From positions 1-48,148 of the IMG/VR virus record IMGVR_UViG_3300005466_000013: DNA of 48,148 nucleotides. One strand, written 5' to 3'. Below are positions 23,720 to 32,497 of the stretch, in pieces; positions within the stretch are counted from its first letter, which is position 1, and every line of letters begins with the position of its first letter. The position numbers and the translations under genes were made by a program. Under the pieces are notes generated by a model. That model was not told the DNA's origin. It searched no databases and saw only the letters and a list, made by a program, of their open reading frames with translations. Origin of the DNA: a virus.

Positions 23720-25351
23720 TTAGTAAACTAAGTTTTTAGATTGGTACGTTTTCTTTGAGAGTTTCCCGATTCCGCGTCGAAGTGCGTATTTCGGTACTCT
23801 CTCAAAGGTATATGGTTCCTCTTTCACATATTCCCGGCCTTCGATCGAAACATGTTGGTGAGACAAGGCTACTGTAATTATCTTATGTAAGTAGTATGGA
23901 ACGTAAGAAACATCTATATTCCAGACTTCTTTAATAGTTTCATAAAGTGGTACGATATACCCGTTAGACTTCGTGTAAACTTCGATTTCTTGAGGTAAAT
24001 TTTCTTCATCAAATATCGCCTCTAATCGCAAATGATTTATATATCCTGTTCCTTCATACTTTATCCCTTCGTAATCTGCATCATTCCAGTACTTAATCAG
24101 GATGTTACAGTCTAACCAATTGCTTGCTCTAATCGCCTCGCTCCTGGCATGAGTAAAGTACTCTGTATCATTATAAGCGAGGTAAGATTTGACCTCTAAA
24201 TATACTGTTTTGTTGCAAATCAATGGCAGTTCGCTTACGTTTTTGGCTATCGAGTAATAGCCGCCTCCCAAGTCAATAAATGGGAGAGAATAGAGCACTG
24301 ACTTAGTAGTCATGTCTATTACTGAAAGCTTCGGGATAGTCGAAAACTCTTCCTCTAAGTAATAGAGCTGAAGCGTTAGAACATCGGTACACTTAAGAGG
24401 TTGTGCGTAACAAGGTTGGTAAACTCCGCAAAGGTCAGACTCGAAATAGAGCTTATCTAAATCGTCCAATTCATTACAATGCTTCAGAACAAAACGATAA
24501 GGAATAGCCTCTGCAATAACGAGTGCCGGGTTAAAACATTCTTCAGGGATTGGTGGTACTTCGTCAACAAATTCAAGTATTTCGAAGTTATTAAAAGTAT
24601 AACAGAGGGCTGCGTCTCTGACTGCGATTGAATGAACTCCCGGTGCGATCCCTGTAAAAAAGCCGCTAGATTGAAAAATCCCGCCGTCTAAAGAAAACAC
24701 TATTCCTGTCTGAATGCTTGTAGCCGCAATGGTGGCAGTTCCATCGTTTAGGTCTGTTCCTGTTTCGTTTGTGTAAGTAAAAGACGATATTCGAATATTA
24801 CACGCCTGATTTGCTATGTCTACATTTGCCGCCCCAAAACATCCGTTATAATCTCTTAAAACTACAGTATAATTTCCTGAATTCAACCCGGAAAATACAT
24901 TACTGGTTTGCCACGCTCCGTCGGGGTTTAGTCTGTATTCTATTGTAAATGATGAAGTTGCGTTAACTGTGATCTTTCCAACTCCTGACGCATTGGTATC
25001 ATTTGCAACAACAACACTCGAGATAGCTAAATCGCATGGAGGTACAGGATTATAATAGATGTTAATATTAGAACCATTACTATTTACAATAATAGGGTAG
25101 CCGATATTCCAAGTCGCTCCGTCGGCTAAAGCTAGAATTGTGGTCGCGCTGCCACTCGCAGTAACTGAGTAATTAGTTAGTCCGACATTAGAAGTCCACC
25201 AAGATACTAAGGCGGCGGCGGCAGTTGGCCCGTCCATTCCGGAGGGAAAGGTAAACTTTTTCGATGTTCCTGCCCCGTCTACAGATGGAAAAGTAATACT
25301 ATCCGTAACGGCAGCGTTAACAAATTCAACAACCAAGTGAGACTTTGCCAT
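23720..25351 (-). CDS. Tail protein with SprB-like repeats (543 aa)
   Basis: Residues ~105-255 hold two copies of a repeat with the pattern Y-R-L-N-P-D-G-A-W-Q...F-S-G-L-N-S-G-N-Y-T-V-V-L-R-D-Y-N-G-C. This closely resembles the SprB repeat of Bacteroidetes gliding adhesins. The C-terminal half is a different beta-rich domain. It sits between two other large tail proteins and so is probably a tail-tip adhesin. Confidence 0.72.
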   Translation of the reverse strand: MAKSHLVVEFVNAAVTDSITFPSVDGAGTSKKFTFPSGMDGPTAAAALVSWWTSNVGLTNYSVTASGSATTILALADGATWNIGYPIIVNSNGSNINIYYNPVPPCDLAISSVVVANDTNASGVGKITVNATSSFTIEYRLNPDGAWQTSNVFSGLNSGNYTVVLRDYNGCFGAANVDIANQACNIRISSFTYTNETGTDLNDGTATIAATSIQTGIVFSLDGGIFQSSGFFTGIAPGVHSIAVRDAALCYTFNNFEILEFVDEVPPIPEECFNPALVIAEAIPYRFVLKHCNELDDLDKLYFESDLCGVYQPCYAQPLKCTDVLTLQLYYLEEEFSTIPKLSVIDMTTKSVLYSLPFIDLGGGYYSIAKNVSELPLICNKTVYLEVKSYLAYNDTEYFTHARSEAIRASNWLDCNILIKYWNDADYEGIKYEGTGYINHLRLEAIFDEENLPQEIEVYTKSNGYIVPLYETIKEVWNIDVSYVPYYLHKIITVALSHQHVSIEGREYVKEEPYTFERVPKYALRRGIGKLSKKTYQSKNLVY

Positions 25352-27774
25352 TATAATAAAATTAAATCACCATTTTCCATCAGTAAATCAAATCCATCTT
25401 GCAAAAGAAGTGTTTCCGCGTCTTCGGGCACGTAGTTAAATGGAAGTTCATTTGCTGCTATCATTTTAAACTTTCCTATTCCCCTTGTGACTTCCGCTTC
25501 TACCTCTAAGATAAAGGCTTCTATTCCTCCTTCAGGAAACAAATCACCTGATATAAAAATTGACTTGTTTCGATTAGCCTTAAGTACATTCAACTCTCTT
25601 AGAGAGAATGGATACTCGAAAATATATTCGTTTGGACTCCAAAGCGGTTCCACTTCCGGTAACTCTGCATAGGCCCAAAGTATACTTTCCCCTCCTTTTA
25701 AAAGTTCGGCATTGTAAGAGCCTGGGTAAACTATCTCGCTTACTTTTTGCTCCATTTGGACTATATAATTTCCTTCGCCTGATTGAAAATTATATTTAGT
25801 CCCGAGTTTTTTAAGCAAACCTCCGTTTATTTTGTTTCCTTGCCTCAAAAGGTTATAAGCCGTCCAAAGTCGTAAGTTGTAGGCTGTTTCAGGAGATAAG
25901 AGGTTATTGACAGTATCAAAATATTCATTTCTCTCGGATTTGGTCGGGTCTGTATGAAGGACGGCGACAATAAATAGTAAGTTATCGTACGCCGTATCTG
26001 TAGTCAATGTCGCATTATACTGCGCCCTTCGTGTTACTTCAATTAGTGAACCTGAAGCGATGACTTGAGAAACTAAGTTTAAAGTCTCTCCTATTGTTTT
26101 AAGATCGGTAGTGTAGTTGTGGATAGTACAAAACTCATCCAGGCCGTTTATGTCTTCGGGCAAAGATTTTTCATAGCCGATCCTTATTTGATTGTAAAAC
26201 TTATCCTTTGAAATATTCCTTTTCATCTTCGATATGAAAGTGAAAGAGAGAATATTTTCCTTAGTGTAGGCGTAGTTTAAAGATTCGATTCTTAGCCGTT
26301 GAACTCCTTCGATTTCTTCTAAGGAAAGAGAAAGACAGAATATTGCGTCTAAGCTTTCATAGATCGTTTTGAAATCCAACTGTAAGGGACGGTCTACATA
26401 GGGAAAATTGCGAATATTGAAACCGTTTTGGATTACATAATCAGCGTAAACTCCATTTTCTACATAAGAGTGATAGGGCGCGCCGATATAACCGAAAGTT
26501 TCAGAGTAAAAGGAGTCGTTTCGATTAGTGAGTTTATTACATAGGTTCTGTAAAACATCGTGAATCCGCATTGCTGGAGCTGTGGAAGGCAGAGTAAACG
26601 TTTTGCCTGTTATTTTTAGATAAGAGCCTTCGTTTAATAAAAAACCTGCCCAAAGCGCGTTAATAGCGTTAATTGCAACAAATCTTTCATATTCAGCCTC
26701 AATTGCGACGGCAGTATATAAAAAGACTTTGTCTCCTACTTGTAATTGGAATTCAGATAATAAAAAAATAATTTGCGGCCCTGTTATATCTGCATACATC
26801 GTTCCGCAATGGTTTGAGCTTCCCCAATCAACTGAGCTTTGATATTTTTCTACATCGTCCTTATCTCTGATTATAAAGAAAGTTTTTATTTTAACAATAT
26901 CTAAGGTTCCGTCATTTAGTCCGCATTGCGCTTTAGATGTTACTAAAGTTGATACGTGCTTAACTGAAACCATTGCAGTCAAATCTATTTTTATATCAAA
27001 GGTGTGTAAACCTTCCTCTTTTGCCGTGTAGATCGGCGGCGGCTCGTTGTCGCTTGCGCCTCCGGCTACTTCCCAATAATCTGTAAGTTCTTTTATTCCT
27101 GCCGGGAATCCATATTGAAGGTAAGCGGTTCTTTCTATAGGCGTTGTGTCGGGTTGATTTGGAAAAATCCCAGTTCTTCCTGCATCCGGCCAACCGGGAG
27201 CTCCCGCCGGAATTGTGAAATGCAAAACATCTCTAAGCGGTGCAATCGGTTGTTCTCCTGTCTTTACTTCACTTCTTACCTGTTTGACCAATACTTTCGA
27301 ATGCATACTCAAAGCATAAGGAGTATAAGTCTGCAACGCCACTCCGTCAACGCTCTTATTATCTTTAAAACTTACTTGTAATCCTGTTCTTTGGTCGAAA
27401 GTAGTCCAAAAATCTTCCTGCTCTGAAATACAGGTAACGCCTTTTTCAGTTTCAATTAAATCTTCGAGGTTCAATTTGCCTAAATAAACTACTTCCCATT
27501 CGCGCCCGTGGTCACTGATTTCGACCTGGATATTTACAATAGCGTCAGGCCCGTATTTGCTTTCGATATAAAGCAAGAACTCAGCGCCGCCGTTATATCC
27601 GTTATTTGCCCTCCTAAATTCCAGTTGGGTCGAGTATTCAAATAAAATAGAGTGGTACTTCTTATCTCTTTCGAGCTTAAATTTTACGCCGCTCCAACCT
27701 ACAGGCTCATCGATTAACAAATTGCCCTCGATAGCGTGAATAAGCATAAATCTAAACTCTATAGCTTTTCTCAT
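25351..27774 (-). CDS. Large tail protein (807 aa)
   Basis: It directly follows the tape measure gene, where distal-tail or baseplate hub proteins lie. The N-terminus (M-R-K-A-I-E-F-R-F-M-L-I-H-A-I-E-G) and a long beta-rich body suit a tail-tip hub. Its end overlaps the next start by one base. No catalytic motif seen. I do not recognise the family. Confidence 0.65.
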   Translation of the reverse strand: MRKAIEFRFMLIHAIEGNLLIDEPVGWSGVKFKLERDKKYHSILFEYSTQLEFRRANNGYNGGAEFLLYIESKYGPDAIVNIQVEISDHGREWEVVYLGKLNLEDLIETEKGVTCISEQEDFWTTFDQRTGLQVSFKDNKSVDGVALQTYTPYALSMHSKVLVKQVRSEVKTGEQPIAPLRDVLHFTIPAGAPGWPDAGRTGIFPNQPDTTPIERTAYLQYGFPAGIKELTDYWEVAGGASDNEPPPIYTAKEEGLHTFDIKIDLTAMVSVKHVSTLVTSKAQCGLNDGTLDIVKIKTFFIIRDKDDVEKYQSSVDWGSSNHCGTMYADITGPQIIFLLSEFQLQVGDKVFLYTAVAIEAEYERFVAINAINALWAGFLLNEGSYLKITGKTFTLPSTAPAMRIHDVLQNLCNKLTNRNDSFYSETFGYIGAPYHSYVENGVYADYVIQNGFNIRNFPYVDRPLQLDFKTIYESLDAIFCLSLSLEEIEGVQRLRIESLNYAYTKENILSFTFISKMKRNISKDKFYNQIRIGYEKSLPEDINGLDEFCTIHNYTTDLKTIGETLNLVSQVIASGSLIEVTRRAQYNATLTTDTAYDNLLFIVAVLHTDPTKSERNEYFDTVNNLLSPETAYNLRLWTAYNLLRQGNKINGGLLKKLGTKYNFQSGEGNYIVQMEQKVSEIVYPGSYNAELLKGGESILWAYAELPEVEPLWSPNEYIFEYPFSLRELNVLKANRNKSIFISGDLFPEGGIEAFILEVEAEVTRGIGKFKMIAANELPFNYVPEDAETLLLQDGFDLLMENGDLILL

Positions 27775-30095
27775 TTTGCTCTATATTTTCTCTCTAAGTA
27801 CTTAGTCCTTGAGGCTCCTTTTTCTTGATAGCGGGTAAATCCATCTTCATCGAAAGAGAATTTATTTACCTGGATTTTCTTTAGTTCTTCTATCAGCTCC
27901 TTATTTTCATTAATTATTAATTGGGAGCCTCCAAATCTTCCGGCTGCTATATCATTTAAGATTTTAGGATCGATTTTATGATCGAAAATCGCGTTTAGGA
28001 TAGGGTTGTACTTCTTTTTGGTGGCAAGGGGAATTACCATCTCTCCCGGCGTTAAGAATGCTGCCTCTGAATCTTTATTCCCGGTTCCTTTTACTCCTTT
28101 GGTTCCTTTAGCGTAAGCGGGGACTTGTTGCGAAGAAATGGCTGCGATTTGAACAGCTCCGGCGGCGGCTACTAATACCGCGAGAACGATACCGGGCAAT
28201 CCCATACTCAAGGCTGCAGTAATTCCTTGAGCTACATTTATTATCGCGTTGAAAATAGCTAACCTCTTTTCTCTTTCGGCTTGTTTTCTTCTTATTTCGC
28301 GTTGCTTACGGTCGAATTCTAGTTCGATTTTATTACGCTCAACGGCGTTAGTTCCTGCCAGGGCCAATTCAACTTCTTTATTGGCTGTTAATTGTTCTAA
28401 TCTCTGGTCGTCGAGTTGATTTTGATAATTTACTACTTCTGAATATAGGTTTTGAACCGCACTAGTATAGTCTTGCGCGAGTTGTAGGTTTCTCTCATAT
28501 CGTTCTTTTGTTCTCAGGTCTTCAAATTCATCTTGGGTTTTTTTGACGTTGTACTCTGTAGCTCTTGCGTTGATCCTTTTATCTATTTCAGAAACAAACT
28601 TATTTGAACTATCTTCAACGGCCTTCGATACCTCATGCTCTCCGGTAATAGTTTGACCGTAAACCTTTTTGTAATAGGCTTCGAAGAACTTGCGGCCGTT
28701 TTCCAATTTTTCTTGAATAAGATCGAGCGTTTTGGCTGTTTTTCCTGTGCCAAAGTCTACAGAGGCCAATTTTTCGAGGGCTATTTTTGCCCTCTCAGCG
28801 GCTTTTCCTACTCCAATCAAAGCGTCTATTTCCGCTTGCTTTTGTTTTATTCTCCTGTTATAATCTTTGATTTCATTAACTGAGGTAGCGGCCTCTCTTT
28901 CTTCGTTAAGCTCTTTTAGTTCTTTTCTTAACTTTTGAAGAATTCCAAGTTCTCCTTCCGTTACGCCCTCTAGCTTTTCCCTTTTTTTGATAAGGTCCTC
29001 TAGAATATGTATTTCCTCGGTCAAAGAATGTAGCATTCCTCCGGCGTTGTTATCCATTATAGCGCCAAGCCTTGCCCGTTGCTTAGTTTTTTCAATATAT
29101 TTTAACTGCTCTAAGTTTAATTTTTCCCATTCTGTAACCTGATCGGCTAAAGCCTTATTGTCTGCCTCTATTTGTCTGGTTGCATCGGTTTTAATTAATT
29201 CTGTGAGTTGATTTAGGTATCTGGTCAGCTCCGAAGTAGCAAAACCCATTACCCCTGATCCTTCTTTTCCAATCGTATTAAACAACTGGTCAAAAGCATC
29301 ATTCATATTTGATACTTTGCCGCCTAAAGTTTCTGAAACGGCAGCCATTCCACCCGCTACGCCTTTCATTTCTCCGAAAGCTTCAACAAGCTTTAATGCT
29401 CCGGCCTCTGACTTTTCGGCCTCTACTGTCATGCCCCTGAAAGTTCCTATTATCTTATCTCCGTTGACTTTTACTTTTACTCCTAGCTCTGTCCATCTTT
29501 CCGAGTTTGTTACATCCAAAATTGCTTCATTGACTTGAGAAAGAGGTTTGCCTAATGCACTGGCTAAATCTCCCATTTTAGTGAGAGAAGCCATAGACGG
29601 CTTTATTCCTCGATTTGCTAACTGTACATATGCCTCAGTTAACTCTCGGACTGAAAAAGGCGTTTTTGCTGCAAACTCTTGTATTTGAACTAAGGCGGCT
29701 TGTGCGAGGGAAGAACTTCCCAGAGAGTTAGTCAATACGGCTTCAAACTTTTGGAACTCGGCAGTAACATCAAAAATCTTTTTACCGAGATTTAAAACTG
29801 CATCAATGGTGAAAGCCGCCACGGCGGCCCCTGCAATCTTTTTAAAGGTATTTCCCAGTCCATCCACCGCAGACGAGGCCCCTTTTGTTGCCTTGCTTAG
29901 TTTATCTGCCTCTTTTGCAGATTCTTTAAAGGCGTTAGTAGTTGTGGCTCCTGCTTTCTTAGCATCCTTACCTAATTCTTCAACTTCTTTATCTGCTTTA
30001 TCGGTACTCTTAGCGATCTTTTGAAAGATAGCGTTAGCGGCTTCAATATCCGTAGTTTCTACACTGTAGACAATTTTGATATTCTTATCAGCCAA
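27771..30095 (-). CDS. Tape measure protein (774 aa)
   Basis: Long helical protein with coiled coils at about residues 20-75 and 300-620, a hydrophobic stretch near residue 650 (G-I-V-L-A-V-L-V-A-A-A-G-A) and the typical C-terminal L-T-P-G-E-M-V-I-P motif. The length fits a tail of roughly 115 nm if about 1.5 angstrom per residue holds. The initiation codon is TTG (30095), with no better ATG nearby. It is followed with a 4-bp overlap by the large tail protein. Confidence 0.88.
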   Translation of the reverse strand: MADKNIKIVYSVETTDIEAANAIFQKIAKSTDKADKEVEELGKDAKKAGATTTNAFKESAKEADKLSKATKGASSAVDGLGNTFKKIAGAAVAAFTIDAVLNLGKKIFDVTAEFQKFEAVLTNSLGSSSLAQAALVQIQEFAAKTPFSVRELTEAYVQLANRGIKPSMASLTKMGDLASALGKPLSQVNEAILDVTNSERWTELGVKVKVNGDKIIGTFRGMTVEAEKSEAGALKLVEAFGEMKGVAGGMAAVSETLGGKVSNMNDAFDQLFNTIGKEGSGVMGFATSELTRYLNQLTELIKTDATRQIEADNKALADQVTEWEKLNLEQLKYIEKTKQRARLGAIMDNNAGGMLHSLTEEIHILEDLIKKREKLEGVTEGELGILQKLRKELKELNEEREAATSVNEIKDYNRRIKQKQAEIDALIGVGKAAERAKIALEKLASVDFGTGKTAKTLDLIQEKLENGRKFFEAYYKKVYGQTITGEHEVSKAVEDSSNKFVSEIDKRINARATEYNVKKTQDEFEDLRTKERYERNLQLAQDYTSAVQNLYSEVVNYQNQLDDQRLEQLTANKEVELALAGTNAVERNKIELEFDRKQREIRRKQAEREKRLAIFNAIINVAQGITAALSMGLPGIVLAVLVAAAGAVQIAAISSQQVPAYAKGTKGVKGTGNKDSEAAFLTPGEMVIPLATKKKYNPILNAIFDHKIDPKILNDIAAGRFGGSQLIINENKELIEELKKIQVNKFSFDEDGFTRYQEKGASRTKYLERKYRAK

Positions 30096-30238
30096 CGCAG
30101 TACATAGAAAGACGGGGTTTTAATGTTTTTCGGCAAGATTGCCACAAGTAAAATATAAATATAGTTGATTTTTAGCTAGATTAGTTCAATATAAAGGGCA
30201 TCCGAATTCGAAAAGTTTTAAGTATTGTGAGTCATTAG

Positions 30239-30270
30239 AGCATCTTACGTTTAAGATGCTTTATTTTTTT
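30239..30270 (+). terminator. Rightward terminator with no obvious upstream gene
   Basis: AGCATCTTA and TAAGATGCT form a 9-bp stem with a CGTT loop followed by TTATTTTTTT on the plus strand. No plus-strand gene precedes it in 30096-30238. It may end a small RNA. Confidence 0.72.
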
Positions 30271-30309
30271 GTAACTTCCCACTTATACACTTTTTACGAT
30301 ATACGTTTT

Positions 30310-30343
30310 AAAACACTTCTTTATTGAGGTGTTTTATTTTTTT
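30310..30343 (+). terminator. Second rightward terminator
   Basis: AAAACACTTC and GAGGTGTTTT form a 10-bp stem (one G-U) followed by ATTTTTTT on the plus strand. It overlaps the stop of the leftward 62-aa gene. It lies 70 bp after the first rightward terminator, with no plus-strand gene between them. Confidence 0.72.
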
Positions 30344-30522
30344 GGCGGGTGTTTAAGGCAAGAAACGTATAAATTAAAGGCAAATTCAAACTGAGTGCCA
30401 GGATAAGCTTTACAACAATCTTCACAACCTTTTTCTACCTCTTTTAAGTTCTGTCTATTGAGCATAAGCCACCAAACTGCGCCTCTTAAACTACTTGTCC
30501 TAGCTCCATGTCTTTTTTCCAT
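30334..30522 (-). CDS. Small Cys-rich protein before the tape measure (62 aa)
   Basis: The best start is ATG 30522, which overlaps the end of the frameshifted chaperone. It contains R-G-A-V-W-W-L-M-L, then C-E-D-C-C and an F-E-F-A-F-N-L-Y-V-S-C pattern. I associate similar small proteins with the tail-chaperone to tape-measure gap in Bacteroidetes phages. Function unknown. Confidence 0.6.
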   Translation of the reverse strand: MEKRHGARTSSLRGAVWWLMLNRQNLKEVEKGCEDCCKAYPGTQFEFAFNLYVSCLKHPPKK

Positions 30523-31260
30523 TTGGAGGTGTGGCCGCGTTAGATTTAGCCGAAGCTTTGTGTAAGCCTTCCAAATGAAAATAAAAATCATAGACAGATA
30601 GCGAAAGCAACCTTTTTTCTTCATCAATATCAAAATTGGAAATCTTTTTAAGTTCGTGGAATTTATCGTCTATGATCCGTTGTCCGAGGGACGAAGGAAG
30701 AGTGAATCTATCTCGTTTATTATCTCTTCGGCTGCCCTGACCTTGTTCAAAAAGGCTCCTGAATCTGACACGAATGAATTCAGTAAAGGAAAGATATTTA
30801 TCATAGGCGAGGTTAAAAAAAAAGCGTGTTCTTTTGATTTTCTGAAGGTTTTGAGCTTGTCAGCGTTCTCGGAAGGATAGAAATTCTCTAAATCTTCGTC
30901 ATCTGTGAAATAAACGACCGTGGCAATTTTATATAAGAGTCCTAGTTCCTGATTTATCTTTATTCGCTCTCTAAGGGCTTTGATTGTATAGGATGCATCT
31001 CCGATTTTCCCTCTTTCTACCTGATCTTGTATTTTTTCCAGGTAAGATTCTAAAGGTTCGAACTCCATACCGTTTCGATACTGATCTATATAAAAATTCA
31101 TATAGAACATTCTTAAATGAGGCGTTTTAGATGTTTCCTTAAATCGGTAATATGAAACATTATCTATTTTAAACGCTAGTTCTATTTTGTCCCTGTAATC
31201 AACGTGGTAGATGTTACGCTTTTCGCGGACTTTCTTTAAAAAGTATCGGAGGAGATTCAA
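30500..31260 (-). CDS. Tail assembly chaperone, -1 frameshift fusion (about 253 aa)
   Basis: Frame 0 is read from TTG 31260 to the T9 tract at 30823-30815. A -1 slip at T-TTT-TTT then continues N-L-A-Y-D-K-Y-L-S-F-T-E-F and ends at the TAG at 30502-30500, adding 105 residues to the first 148. The extension looks fully coding (D-K-F-H-E-L-K-K-I-S-N-F-D) although it overlaps the frame-0 tail. This is the gpG/gpGT arrangement of long-tailed phages, just upstream of the tape measure. Confidence 0.75.
30670..31260 (-). CDS. Tail assembly chaperone, frame-0 product (196 aa)
   Basis: The unshifted product, likely the more abundant form. There is no ATG in frame: the TTG at 31260 is the only upstream initiator after a stop at 31269-31267. 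The protein is helical with basic N-terminal residues (L-K-K-V-R-E-K-R). Its position before the tape measure and the T9 slip site define the role. Identity by sequence alone is weak. Confidence 0.7.
   Translation of the reverse strand: MNLLRYFLKKVREKRNIYHVDYRDKIELAFKIDNVSYYRFKETSKTPHLRMFYMNFYIDQYRNGMEFEPLESYLEKIQDQVERGKIGDASYTIKALRERIKINQELGLLYKIATVVYFTDDEDLENFYPSENADKLKTFRKSKEHAFFLTSPMINIFPLLNSFVSDSGAFLNKVRAAEEIINEIDSLFLRPSDNGS
30815..30823 (-). other. Nine-T slippery site for -1 frameshifting
   Basis: On the minus strand frame 0 reads GCT-TTT-TTT-TTA. The T-TTT-TTT heptamer fits X-XXY-YYZ. Slipping back one base leads into the 105-residue open frame. No stem-loop stimulator was identified by eye within the next 20 bases. 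Confidence 0.7.
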
Positions 31261-31326
31261 TCTTCTTCATATTGATGGTTTGTTTGGTTTTTTCGGCGAT
31301 ATGCCACAATAAAGAAGGAATTTAAT

Positions 31327-31357
31327 AAAAAAAAGCCTGAATTTCTTCAAGCCTTTA
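31327..31357 (-). terminator. Rho-independent terminator with GAAA loop
   Basis: On the minus strand an 11-bp stem (AAAGGCTTGAA with TTCAGGCTTTT, two G-U pairs) closes a GAAA loop and is followed by more T. It sits after the 59-aa membrane gene and before the tail chaperone. Confidence 0.82.
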
Positions 31358-31384
31358 GTTACGAATCAGTCACATTTATAGTCC

Positions 31385-31564
31385 TTATGGGTTTCGGTAG
31401 GATACAATGAAATAAACTAGTGCCGTTCCAAGATTTACAAAAATAAGTGTCATTGCTGCCGTGTTTCTTGGAACCGGATACATGAGGTTAAAAAAGAAGA
31501 TACAAGCGATTGCCGCCACATTGACGATGATCATTAATATGAAGAAATTCCAAGCTTTGTTCAT
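31385..31564 (-). CDS. 59-aa two-pass membrane protein
   Basis: The ATG at 31564-31562 overlaps the TGA of the lipoprotein gene. Two hydrophobic segments (about residues 7-25 and 35-55) flank a short polar loop (Y-P-V-P-R-N). It is a holin-sized protein, but no endolysin is beside it. It may work with the lipoprotein as an exclusion or envelope module. It is ended by the terminator at 31327-31357. Confidence 0.6.
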   Translation of the reverse strand: MNKAWNFFILMIIVNVAAIACIFFFNLMYPVPRNTAAMTLIFVNLGTALVYFIVSYRNP

Positions 31565-31962
31565 GGTTTTTTATAGAATGGGTCATATATGGCCCAAGCT
31601 TTAAGTTTTCCTGCGTTTTCTGATCCCATTGTTAGCCCGTCTTTGTTTAATGTAAATCGAGCCATAAAATCTCCATCTCCCTTTTTTCTATAAGCATACG
31701 CATACATTACGCCTTGAATTTCAAACGTTCTTTCAAATACTCCCGTTGCTGGAAATGCTGTTAATATGGGAGTTTTCAATGTTGATTTTTGCGAAGGAGA
31801 GGAATAAACATCTATCAGCATTGTTTTATCAATTGTGGATTTGTTTTCAAATTTAACATAAAACTTTCCTGGTGACTGATAATCATTGCCTTTACCGATT
31901 TCTTCAAGCTGTTCGCAACTAAAAAGCGAACCTATAACGAGTATTAATAATAACTTTTTCAT
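31561..31962 (-). CDS. Phage-encoded lipoprotein (133 aa)
   Basis: M-K-K-L-L-L-I-L-V-I-G-S-L-F-S-C is a type II signal peptide with the lipobox ending at Cys16, so the mature protein is lipidated. The rest (about 117 residues) is a beta-rich domain of unknown family. Phage lipoproteins are often lysogenic conversion or superinfection exclusion factors. A TAnnTTTG box lies 18 bp upstream and a terminator follows the coupled membrane gene, so this pair may be expressed alone. Confidence 0.75.
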   Translation of the reverse strand: MKKLLLILVIGSLFSCEQLEEIGKGNDYQSPGKFYVKFENKSTIDKTMLIDVYSSPSQKSTLKTPILTAFPATGVFERTFEIQGVMYAYAYRKKGDGDFMARFTLNKDGLTMGSENAGKLKAWAIYDPFYKKP

Positions 31963-31979
31963 GTTTAGAGTTTTTTTAC

Positions 31980-31987
31980 CAAATGTA
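31980..31987 (-). promoter_or_regulatory. TAnnTTTG box before the lipoprotein gene
   Basis: TACATTTG on the minus strand (31987-31980), 18 bp from the ATG at 31962, is a perfect -7 match. No good TTTG lies 19-21 bp upstream. Confidence 0.38.
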
Positions 31988-31994
31988 AAAGGCT

Positions 31995-32231
31995 CTAATC
32001 AATAATCCCGTTAATAAAATTCTGAATTTGAACTAAGGTAAGATTTTCGACAAAGAAGCGATCTCCTGAATTCATAACTAACTCTAAGCCGTCTGCACTA
32101 TCGTATATAAATTGAATTTCTGTTAGTTTAATTAAACCTATTCCCCTGCTTAATTTGGTTCTTACTCCTTCTGAGGTCAGGGAAGTTTTAACCGTGGCAA
32201 TTTTCATTAGTTTGAAATGGGTTTTATTCAT
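31995..32231 (-). CDS. Hypothetical protein (78 aa)
   Basis: Beta-rich small protein with I-K-L-T-E-I-Q-F-I-Y and G-D-R-F-F-V-E-N-L-T-L patterns. It is joined to the 89-aa gene by ATGA. Part of the leading late genes after the terminase; function unknown. Confidence 0.6.
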   Translation of the reverse strand: MNKTHFKLMKIATVKTSLTSEGVRTKLSRGIGLIKLTEIQFIYDSADGLELVMNSGDRFFVENLTLVQIQNFINGIID

Positions 32232-32497
32232 TTTTTAAGTATTATTTCGTCTGAAACTCCATTTACAATTCCTCCCTTCGGGAATTTTGGCGGCATCGGC
32301 ATATCTTCAATAACTTTTAACTCCCATTGAGCCCTTCTTACAATGATTGTAATAATAAGTATTAATTTAAATTGTTGGGCTGTCTTTTTGATGGTCGAAG
32401 GTTTGTATTTTACAACTTTTTCAAGCCTTTTTACATACTTCACTCCTAAGTCATAAACTCGCTTCATTTCGGCGGCTTTTTCCTCGCGCGTGGTCAT
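32228..32497 (-). CDS. Small protein with one hydrophobic segment (89 aa)
   Basis: Charged N-terminal helix, then a hydrophobic stretch F-K-L-I-L-I-I-T-I-I-V near residues 43-53, followed by a Pro/Met-rich P-M-P-P-K-F-P segment. It might be a weak membrane anchor. Linked to both neighbours by ATGA. No family recognised. Confidence 0.58.
   Translation of the reverse strand: MTTREEKAAEMKRVYDLGVKYVKRLEKVVKYKPSTIKKTAQQFKLILIITIIVRRAQWELKVIEDMPMPPKFPKGGIVNGVSDEIILKK

Noticed and set aside
30523-30633. N-terminal extension of the 62-aa gene
   Set aside because: This part overlaps the -1 chaperone frame, which looks coding; the ATG at 30522 is a better start.
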